The translations under genes and the position numbers were made by a program. Positions 55,301 to 64,000 of a stretch of DNA of 64,000 nt are shown in pieces. Source of the DNA: Nectonema munidae (lineage: Eukaryota > Nematomorpha > Nectonematoida > Nectonematidae); NCBI GenBank assembly GCA_030549495.1, contig JAUIRK010000165.1, positions 248,001 to 312,000 on the forward strand. Direction: 5' to 3'. The notes beneath the pieces are model-generated. The model did no database searches. It was not told the origin of the DNA and was given only the letters and a program-made list of their open reading frames with translations. Each line of letters starts with the position of its first letter. Positions within the stretch are counted from its first letter, which is position 1.

Positions 55301-58300
55301 TTGTTTTAGTAAATTGCCGGAGCCAACAGTATTCATAAGTTTCCATTTTGAAAATGGCATTATAGCCATTAATAAAAAAATCACTAAAAAGCGAATCTGA
55401 TATTTTCTAACAGTCAGAAAAACAATTTTTAGTGATCATTAGAAGTCTATTTTTGAGATGATGTATTTTTAGTCAAATTTATGAGATAAAGGTGACTGAC
55501 TACTCTAAAGCTTGAATATATAGTAATGTTATTTTTAGTTAAACATGATGAGTTAACTTTGAACACTCTAATAATTGGTTAAATTGACTTTAACTAGATA
55601 TGATTAGGAATTGTTTTTTTCCAAACTCTTTTTGTCACACGTCTAATCATTCGACTTCGAGAGATTTTGGAAGATAAATATATATTCATACGACTTGTAG
55701 AAATATGGAGATATTTTTACTTTAAACAACTCTGAAGAATTTGAAAATCATACGAAAGGAGAATGAAATAAGCGCACATATCTAACTTATAATAATGATA
55801 CTGGCAATAGGTTACGTAATAAGGAAGAAGTGTATTTAAATTTCCATATAATATAATTATATTATTTTTAATGGAACAGAAGAGATAAGATCATTTGTCT
55901 ATACTTTATGAAATTAATTTTCTTTTTTTTAATACAAGTGAGTGAATTATTTCAACTAAGCACAAAGATAGATTAAATCTAAGTATCAGATAGGAAAGGC
56001 ATCAGCTTTGCAAACAACAAATAGAATAAATAATCTTCAAATGATTGACACTTGTCAGAGGAATGGGAACGCGTTAGTAAGAGACGCATCTATGTTTGAT
56101 CATGATAAATAAAGATATCAAAATTGATTTCCCTCATTTGAAACGTATTATCATCTCTCAAACTCGTGTTCCATCTTCAACACTTTACTTTTTGCTTCTG
56201 TTCGCGTAAGTACTAATAATAATTTTACTAGCAGTACCATCTTCCTAAAGTAGAATTAACGCGGCTTTAACTTCCTTCTGACGCAGGATTAAGTTAATAA
56301 GCACTTGGATATCTAGGAAATGCTAAAAATAGATTAGTGCTATACAATAATATTAAATAAACATGTATAGGTTTGAGAAATAAGTTGAGGGAATTTTTGT
56401 CTTTTTTTTAATTAAATTCTCAAATGTTCAAGTTTAACAAATGGAAAATTTATTCTAATATTTGAAAAGATACATCTCTTTTTCAATTACATATTTTGAA
56501 TCTTAGTTTATATAATAAATTACTTCTCTGAAACCTAATTTCAAATAAACTAGCTATACCTAGTAACTCAAGATGCTTGTATCTATACTATACATTTCAT
56601 CTTAATGAATAAACTTGATGCGTGGAATAAATGGTTTAAAATGATTTGTCCAATTCCCGCGTAATTTGATTCGTATAATAGAAAAATTTCAAAATTTTAT
56701 CCAATCAAAACAAAAAACTTATGTAGCCCTCGGTTGGCAAAAAAGAACCGTGTTTCTAATATGTTTTGCTTTTAGCCCTTCCTAAATATTTTCTTTCTAT
56801 ACGGGTCTGGATATAGACAATTTTTAAAGAAACATCTTGTAACAATCGATCTTTATATAGTTTATAGAGTTTTCTATTTTTTGATTGACACCTAAAGTAT
56901 CTTAAAATTTCTTAGATATTAGAAATATAAGAGTCTTAAAAAAATAATTTTTCAGCTTTTTAACGAAAGGAGTAGGTTAAAATGTTTTTGTCAAGAGCTG
57001 CGATATAGATTCTTTCCGAAAAAATGAACAATGTTTGAAGATGAAAAATAAAAATGAACTATGAAATGTACAAATTAAATTTAAGCAGTTTTTTCAAATT
57101 AATGGAAAATAGCAAAGTTATTATCATTTAAATAATTGATAACATTATAAAACGAAATTCAACTTGATCTTTTTTCAGAAGGTTAACACTTATGATTGCG
57201 TAAAATTTTCATATTTTCATAAGTTATGTTAACTTTTCAAAAAGCGATGTAAGTAGAATGAGTATATATAATCCACCAAGCATGCCAATCAAAGTAAGCG
57301 TGAGTATCAGCCAATCATGAAACGAGAATGTTAGTCAACTTTAGAAATCACCTATCTATACTAAACATAGAATACTGAAAAGGATTTCTTTATTTACAAA
57401 CAAGTTAATACTCAGATAAGGAACAAAAATCAGATGATTAATTTTTGAAAATCGTTGTCTGAAAGGGTTGACTGATTCAAACTCAGAAAAGGACTTCATT
57501 AAAAATTAAATCACTTCATTTAAAAAGGAAGATGGAATCAAATGGGTTAGATCTGATAACCCATGAAAACAGAAGATATTACAAATCCTTTTTTTCTTGA
57601 GTATTTACAAATAGCTCAAAAATAGTGAAACTTTTCTTTCACTTCACGTAAATGTTGAATAACTTTTTGAGATTTTGATTGGAGATAGAAAGCTTCAAAC
57701 ATCTTTGGCCTTTGTTAATATAAGCTACGTTTTTCTGATAGACCATGAGAAAGTAGTGAAATGAAGAGTTGATTCTTCTAATTTTAAAGGTTATTGATGT
57801 TAATTGTTCAAAAAATTTATTTTCTTTACCTCGCATCTCACACATTGTTACAGAACATAATTCTTGAAAACAGAATTCGACTTGTTTGATAGTATACCAA
57901 AAGTATTTGCTCGGTACCCCCTTCAAAAATTTCTCATTGCGCCATAGTATAAAACGTTTAGAGATCGGACACCGAAGTGTGATGAGTTCCCGTTTATTTG
58001 CAAGCATCAACTTCGAGAAGACGTTTGGAATATATAATAGATGGAAAGAACTTGAATTTTGGTTTGACTGACATGCTCGTTTCGCAAATCAAATTCCTTT
58101 TTCATAGTTTCTTTCAGGGGCAACTGACATTTTCATTATGGTTTCAAACTAAATAATGAGTTTGATAATAAATGATTGTTTGTATCATTTTAAAACTTCA
58201 AATCTTATTTAATTAACAACACGATATTTTCTTCGATAAAATATTGAAAGAAAAGATATTGAGTGTGACCGAGAGAAGTGAAAAGATGATTTAGCTAAGA

Positions 58301-58693
58301 TGCTCTACATAGTTGAAATTAAATTATAATAATCATTATGACTTTTTAGGAATAAATAAAATGAAAAATTAGATTACACTAAAATCACAAGTTGTAGATA
58401 TGTTATTCGTATTTTGTGAAAAAGGCATTCTTGAAATAAAGAAAGTGCCGTAAAATGGTCTTCAAAATAACATTGATCGAAGATAGAAATGCAATAAATG
58501 GCAGGACAATAAATTTCTCAAGGTAATTTTACTCCTTTCGTACTTTTATCTACCTTCTCTTTGCTAATTTTTCTAAAAATAATCTGTATGCGAACTTGCA
58601 TTTTCATTTTTACCTTCTGGATTTTGTTAAAAAATAGATAAAACAAAATTTACTTATTAATTTGAACTGGTTAAAACACCCTACGACCTAAAC
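52391..58693. other. Long AT-rich interval without recognised genes
   Basis: Short frames here (for example 54,893-55,153 on the plus strand and 58,010-57,639 on the minus strand) carry no recognisable motif. A CGCGTAAGTACT donor-like site (56,206) and a TATATATAA run near 57,262 are compatible with an upstream promoter or 5' exon of the peptide gene at 59,635, but nothing proves it. Confidence 0.35.
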
Positions 58694-58830
58694 CAGGAAT
58701 GTCCAACCCGCAGCCTGCATATCAAACTTAGGCCTACTTGATCCTTTCGTGCAGCTGAAATATCATTCATGTCTAAATATTTTGAAGATTAAATAATGCG
58801 ATGTTTTGACATGATGATTAAAATAATTAT
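58694..58830 (+). mobile_element. hAT-type MITE end, partial
   Basis: Begins CAGGAATGTCCAACCCGCAG and shares its order of motifs with 39,147-39,230. The other end was not located. Confidence 0.5.
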
Positions 58831-59516
58831 TTTTTTACATTTGTGTACCATATAGTATTGACATCTGTAAACAGAATATTTACAAAATAATGATTTTATA
58901 ACATTTATACAGAATTATAAACGAAAAAAATTGAAAGCTTATTAATATTGATGGTTTTGAAACCATGTCGCCAATGGTAGAAACAACCCCTAATTACATT
59001 CCCCCTCCTCCCCTAATAATTTAAGGCTTTCAAAATTATCACTAAATAAAGTGTTAAAATTCATGCAAAATAATCATTTCCAGCACATTTGGTCGAAAAC
59101 ATTTGCCTCCCGACTATTGGTCCAAGGACAACTGCCTCTTACTAAGGAACTGAACGCCATGTGGAGATAAAGTCTCTTGGAGAATAACAACACTATTAAA
59201 ATTTATTTATTAAAAAAAACTTTTGTAACTAAATTTAAAAAATTGGTTTTGATCAAGTAGTCCATTGAAATTAAAAAAGGGTGCTTACAATTTACTAAAA
59301 TGTTTTTAACATTTTCATAGATCGGAAAATTGTTGTCAACGACTGCCAAAAATACGATATCCAAGAGAAAATATTTTTTTGCATGTAAAATTGAAAGAAG
59401 TTAGCATGCTGATTTGTATAAATTGAAAATAATTATTATCATCATTATAATTCAAAAAGTGTATAAAAAACCACTTTATTTCATCTTTTATTAGTTAGCA
59501 TAGCATAACAAATCAT

Positions 59517-59527
59517 TTTCCTTCCAG
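59517..59527 (+). promoter_or_regulatory. Probable 3' splice site in the 5' UTR
   Basis: TTTTCCTTCCAG ends at 59,527, about 107 bases before the start codon. It is a strong acceptor in an otherwise purine-mixed region. Neuropeptide Y/F family genes commonly have an intron in the 5' UTR. The upstream exon is not identified. Confidence 0.4.
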
Positions 59528-59634
59528 TTACAAAGTAAATAAAGTGTTATTGTGACATAAATACATTTGGGTGAAATGCGATATTATTACGTTAAAACTT
59601 TTATACTTCTTTTCTACTGCAAATAGCAAAGCAA

Positions 59635-60213
59635 ATGTCAATTTACTTATTGGTGTGCACGACTTTGTTGCTAACGATTCTTTCTCAGCACAACGCAGAA
59701 GCAGCGTCGTATGGAGACGAGTACGTTCCGAGGATTCCCGAGATCAAAAGAGCCGAGCAAATTCATCAATTGATTGAAACGATGGATGACTATTATCAAA
59801 GCTTAGGAAGATTGAGGTGAGTGAATACGATGCCTTTCTTACATTATAATTTCAAAAGTAACACTAAAAAGTCAAGGTGTCATTTTCAAAAGTCGACAAA
59901 AAACGAATCACAAATTTTAGACATTAATTTATCCTTGTGTATATTTAAAATTAATCAAAAAAATTTTTCGATTCTTTTATTTGGTTGGTATAATAATACG
60001 GCATCCCGAAACAATGATGGATAACAATGCCAAAGATTAATATGAATAAAACAAGATTGGATTCTATTTTACACATCAAAAATGAAGGGGATCTTTTATA
60101 TTTTGATTGTAAAAAATAATCAAGAAAATATAATAAATACATATTTTAGGTATGGACGAAGTTTGGACTCTGTGAGGCATAGAAAAAGGGCAGAAAGTAA
60201 AATATTATTGTAA
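59635..60213 (+). CDS. Neuropeptide F/Y-type precursor, two exons
   Basis: Secreted peptide-hormone precursor that would act on NPY/NPF-type G-protein-coupled receptors. Exon 1 is 59,635-59,816 and exon 2 is 60,150-60,213; the 333-bp intron begins GTGAGT and ends TTTTAG. The product is 81 residues. Residues 1-23 are a signal peptide (MSIYLLVCTTLLLTILSQHN, ending in AEA). The mature 39-mer starts ASYGDEYVPR, has the helical MDDYYQSL spacing of the family, and ends LGRLRY. Gly then supplies the C-terminal amide and Arg the cleavage site, leaving a short flanking peptide (SLDSVRHRKRAESKILL). The intron is phase 2 and splits the penultimate Arg codon (AG/G), the position known for NPY/NPF genes. 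Oddities: the ending is RLRY rather than the RPRF or RVRF usual in protostomes, and processing is at single GR rather than GKR. No frame damage is seen. It stands alone, and SINEs lie downstream. An RYamide precursor is less likely, because only one copy occurs and the family spacing fits NPF. Confidence 0.88.
59817..60149 (+). other. Phase-2 intron of the NPF-type gene
   Basis: Donor AG/GTGAGT and acceptor CATATTTTAG/G. AT-rich content, no branch-site claim. A reading frame that continues past the donor stops at once (TGA), so splicing is required to reach the Tyr-Gly amidation signal. Confidence 0.85.
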
Positions 60214-60415
60214 TATAAAAATATTTTGAAACTCGTCTTTTTCCTTTAAGCCAACTCAAAAAGTGGGGAATAGTCATTGATGTGCTTTGTGTTGAATATT
60301 CCTTAAAATTGCTTTCATTGTTTTTAAACGTGATGTATTTATTTTTACTTCCCTACATTTATCTTCTTAGCTTGAACACTTAATTGTACTCATAATTAAC
60401 TCTTATGTGAAAGAT

Positions 60416-60421
60416 AATAAA
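60416..60421 (+). terminator. Poly(A) signal AATAAA
   Basis: Canonical AATAAA about 200 bases after the NPF stop codon. A plausible 3' end for that transcript. Confidence 0.55.
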
Positions 60422-60984
60422 ATTTTAAAAGGACACACTTTATTTAAATAACGTACGCACACTCGTTCGCGCATACGAAAATATATTAAGGCATTTCTTT
60501 CCATTATTCTGAGGGAAAGTCGTCTGGTATCGGCAAAAATGAGGAGGAATCTTCACTTATGAGCTTATACTTTGTGATTAATTTCTTGAAGCGTTCGAAT
60601 ACATGGTACTTCTTCTAAAAAAGAATTGAGTAGAATTAAAATAAGTTAGCCATATTAATTTGATCGTAAAAAAAATTAAAAATCTAGAAAAGTAAAAATA
60701 GTAAACGAACCCACAAGTTTAAAAAAATTAACTTGTTCGGATCTCTTTCTCAAGTACAATGAAATAATAAGGTCATTCATATGCAATAAAGATAAAGAAA
60801 AGTTAAAATATTAAAAACCAAAATTTAGGTTAATGTTGTTTTCATTAATTTTTGAAGACATTTAAATACTGTACTTCAATAAGATTAAATGAAAAATATA
60901 TTCCTTCTTGGAACAGACGTTTCTAGTTTCAAACACAATGAATAAGAATTCCTTATAATAGACATTATATCATTTTTATTAGAG

Positions 60985-61125
60985 GTGTGGATAAGCTTGG
61001 CTGGATAATAATTGTTTTCGATATCACAAGGTTCGATTCAGCAACAACAAGCCCTTCTTGCGCATAGTTCAATACCAGCGGTACAACTTTGCCTTCTCGA
61101 TGAAAACACCAAAGTAGCTCTACCT
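60985..61125 (+). mobile_element. tRNA-derived SINE (family 1), plus-strand copy
   Basis: The tRNA head has A-box GATAAGCTTGGCTGGATAAT and B-box GGTTCGATTC. The body includes GCGGTACAACTTTGCCTTCT and TCGATGAAAACACC, and it ends GTAGCTCTACCTT. Same family as 30,295 and 45,035, opposite orientation. Confidence 0.75.
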
Positions 61126-61589
61126 TATTTTCATAGTAGCGGTTTCATTCGAATATGGATCCCTCCTGTTTTTTGTTTTCAAAGTCTTCATTGAGCTTGT
61201 CAAAGACACAATTAAACTTTCGGATTTATCAAACTAAATTTCTAGCAATAAAGGCATCACAAATTAAAGTGAAAATATTAAAATAATAAAATTTGAGCAG
61301 TCCATAATTTAAAAAACTTAAAAAAATATTTTTGAGGGAGATATTGTTTGATGGGGATTGAATAATAAATTCTTCGCCTGTATCTTTCAAAAAATAAACT
61401 TAAGTGAAGATACAAACAAGTATCAAAGAGACCCTTATGACGGCGTTTATTTCCTTTTAACGTCAAAAAATGGAAGCATGAGTGAATGAATATAAAAGTA
61501 CTAGCTCGCTTCGTTCGAAATATAGGCGTCATTTAAGTTTGCATAGTGAGAAGACTACATGCGATGACGCCAAAAATTAAACGTGTGAT

Positions 61590-61790
61590 TCCATTACAGT
61601 AATAATCGCAAACCCCTGGCCTGCGCGCAAGAATCAGCGCGTGATGGCTCAACGTCGGACCCTCCGTCCTGCTCGATATTAGCAAGGCAATACCACACGC
61701 GAAATTCCAGCAGAAACTCAGTTCTAACAGAGCGCAACATCAGGACGTTATGAATTTAGTGCTACATCACTAAGCAGGGCCGTGCTCCCG
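61590..61790. other. GC-rich island of unknown nature
   Basis: About 55% GC in an AT-rich area (CCCCTGGCCTGCGCGCAAGA through GGGCCGTGCTCCCGC). CAGCGCGTGATGGCTCAACG suggests structured RNA or a GC-rich mobile element, but I could not match it to rRNA, tRNA or a known transposon end. No open frame is convincing. Confidence 0.3.
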
Positions 61791-62221
61791 CATTAAAACG
61801 GTTCTATAACTGCATATGATTGGTATGGTGAATTGATGTTTCATATATTTTTATAACTGAAAAACTGGTATTTTTTTCAAAAGAAGAATAACTGAACCAT
61901 TAGTGTTTTTGATATGTAATTTTGTGCGAGCGAGTATATTTGTCATCAAAAGAACATTTTATGAATAGGCCTTCGTCACCAACGCTAACATAGGAGGCTT
62001 CTGATCCTTGCATTGCAAAATACAGTAAATTCCTTTACTCAATTTTCATTCATAGAAAATATAATGCCGAGCATTGTGTCTCATCCATTATAATCGAGAG
62101 AAGTCATTATTAGTAATGTAAAATTGGTTAGGCATGTTGTCGTGGTTTATGAAGTTTTGTTTTAAGGCATAATTTTATTAATTAATTTATTTCTAAATTT
62201 AAACCTTAACCTCATTTCCGC

Positions 62222-63200
62222 TCTGCTCAACTGTCTGCAATCCGAGGTTTTAAGAAGAATAATGTTGAGTTCGAGCGTACGCCCTTCAAACCTCAATGGG
62301 AAAAGTACTTTTTCACCGAGAGTTTGGGCTATGCCCAGTGTCTTACAAGTCATATACTTGAAGACTGTGATTGCCATGAAAGAGTACAACGTTCACGGCC
62401 ACTAACAGGTAAAACACCGATCATTAAACTTTGTGCCGATGTCTGCCGCCGTGTACAAGCTAGAATGTTAGGTAGCATGTAGAAAACAACTACGCTATTC
62501 CGGGAGCATTTGATGAGGCTAACAAAGTGACGTGCACCGCTTAAGTGGAATCTCGTCTTCTTGCCCGTAGGATGAAGCTATTCGTGAATGGTGACTTCAT
62601 CAAGGAGTACCCAGTTGCTGTGGTGGACTTAATCAGCATAAAGCACACTTCTGACTTTGAAAGAGTGAGCCTTTTCTTGTCGTATCAAGAATATGCCAGA
62701 TAACGTGCACGACTCACTGAAGACCGGCTACTCAACTTTTGTCGTCTTCTCTCTCGCTTTTGACAAGAGCACCGATACAGCCCCTTTGATACCACTAGTG
62801 AGCAGGAACCCATGAATAAGGTGTACTGCATCATCTACCAGGAGTTCCTTTGTGTCAGTTATCCAAATTCGTTAATGTCATTTCTGTCGTAGTGAAGGTC
62901 ATCAACTTCATCCTCTCTTGAAGGCTCAACTACAGTAAGTTCCAGGTAGTGGTGGAAAATAGAACTACTATCTTTCTATCCTACTCTTCTTCTGTGAGGT
63001 CAGGTGGCTAAGTCCATGCTATACCATGTGTACGACGTGAGCAGGAAATCGTCTCCTTCCTTCGCCAGGAAAACCCTACCCGCGCTGATCACTTCTTCAA
63101 CCCGCGATGGCTCGCTCGCTGAACTAGGACTAGTCTTGCTAACAAATATCACTACGCACCTAAAATATAACGCTTAGTTTGTCACTCCATCACGCAGCCT
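62222..63200 (+). pseudogene. GTF2IRD2/ZBED-type hAT transposase fossil
   Basis: A GC-rich segment (about 47%) whose pieces, across frames, follow the hAT transposase group seen in GTF2IRD2, ZBED5 and FAM200. The N-terminal finger region is FKPQWEKYFFTESLGYAQCL (62,295-62,345). SRLLARRMKLFVNGDFIKEY (62,550-62,605) corresponds to the family's SYxxAxxxKxFxxGEFIK block. FVVFSLAFDKSTDTAPL (62,740-62,790) corresponds to FSLALDESTD, the first catalytic acidic motif, here with Lys for Glu. LGLVLLTNITTHLKYNA (63,128-63,175) corresponds to LAFLTDITxHLNxLN. Multiple stops and shifts make it non-functional. Its GC content contrasts with its surroundings. A domesticated gene is unlikely, given the damage. 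Confidence 0.65.
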
Positions 63201-64000
63201 GCTTCCAAAAGTTTCATCTAGCCCTCACTCTGAAAAGGTTACCTGCTACTGCATTACTGTGACGATCAAGTTACACAGAAATGATGTAGCTTGCAGGTAA
63301 ACACACACAAGCAAGAGTATTATATATTAATATATATACATATATATCTGGACTTGAATAAAATCAGCCGCAATTATTTTCATACTTTATTTAAGATGGT
63401 GTACTCGTGATTCAAACAGCAGCTTTCGAATCGCAAAATAGACACATTTGCATCACTGCTAATAAAGATCCCAGTTAACAACAGTGGTCCAAAAAAGAAA
63501 TAGGTCTTACATTTTATCTTAAAGTTTGATGACGGTTGTAAATGCAGAATTAAATAAAGACTAAATTTTTTCAACCTTCAAATATATTTATAATTTTTAA
63601 AAATAGATTAACAGTTAACTTATTCAATTTTATCCTACCTCAAATTTCAAACGAGTTTAAAAGAAGATAAGGGAAAAGCGAACCTCAAAGGAGTTGAAAA
63701 CGGAGCGATGGCAGTGATAGGCATGTAAAAATATACGATAGATTCTTCTGATCATTCCATCCATTTTATTTCTAGAAGATTCGGTCACTGAAATTCTAAA
63801 AAAACAATGATGAAAAAAATAGTTTCAACATTTTCAGTATTAAAAAAGGAATTCTCTCTCGGTAGATTTGACAAAATAACTTCGGTAATAATATGCGAGA
63901 TTGGACTTTGCTCGTAGAAAGCACTTTACAATCTAACAACTTCTAATATGCAAAGTTGTGGAATTACACTTAGCAAGCATTTCAATAAATTCCATTTAAC
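63201..64000. other. AT-rich end of window
   Basis: Contains a short (TA)n run near 63,320-63,350. No gene was recognised. Confidence 0.4.

Noticed and set aside
57639-58010. 123-codon minus-strand open frame
   Set aside because: AT-driven composition, no recognisable motif, no splice or start context, and no repeat relationship. Chance openness cannot be excluded.
59571-59777. Alternative frame overlapping the neuropeptide exon
   Set aside because: No signal peptide and no motif; the overlapping frame has a complete neuropeptide structure and matching intron position.
61590-61790. rRNA fragment
   Set aside because: The GC-rich words did not match any rRNA segment I could recall with confidence.

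Overview
The window is eukaryotic nuclear DNA, AT-rich (about 30% GC by eye), and most likely comes from an invertebrate animal. There are no operons, rRNA genes or CRISPR arrays. It contains a spliced neuropeptide gene and many old transposable elements of animal type: RTE-like and jockey-like LINEs, Tigger/pogo, several hAT lineages, piggyBac, FLYWCH-MULE, MITEs and tRNA-derived SINEs. The neuropeptide Y/F-type gene would fit an arthropod, perhaps a crustacean with a compact AT-rich genome. That placement is inference, and no species is claimed.

Layout. Positions 1-24,000 are dense transposon wreckage. A block at 1-3,452 recurs at 15,469-23,717. It carries an RTE-like LINE, an antisense piece of a second RTE-like LINE and an unclassified repeat. 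The second copy also holds a 2.2-kb hAT transposon, and the first copy has lost about 2.5 kb between the two LINEs. Between the copies lies a nested stack: a Tigger/pogo element (from 7,301) is split by a 3.25-kb hAT-like element with an exact 8-bp target duplication, which is itself split by a 1.03-kb element with its own exact 8-bp target duplication. A piggyBac remnant abuts the stack and ends at a canonical TTAA. Positions 25,795-28,900 hold a minus-strand jockey-like LINE whose ORF1 is interrupted by a 327-bp hAT MITE.

Positions 29,000-48,000 are mostly unannotatable AT-rich DNA with scattered elements: SINEs, a FLYWCH-MULE remnant with inverted ends, a (GATAA)n-ended element, an RNase H-like fragment, and a 36-bp minisatellite that is open in a 12-residue frame. 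A GC-richer 73-codon reading frame with a signal-peptide-like start lies at 44,752-44,973. Positions 49,600-51,400 hold a second, minus-strand piggyBac. Positions 52,400-58,700 look empty.

The best host gene is at 59,635-60,213. It is a two-exon precursor of 81 residues with a signal peptide and a 39-residue mature peptide of the neuropeptide Y/F family. A phase-2 intron splits the penultimate Arg codon, as is typical of that family, and a poly(A) signal lies downstream. The final 2 kb include a GC-rich hAT transposase fossil of the GTF2IRD2/ZBED class (62,222-63,200). The genes do not form a pathway. The window is a peptide-hormone locus beside a long repeat graveyard.
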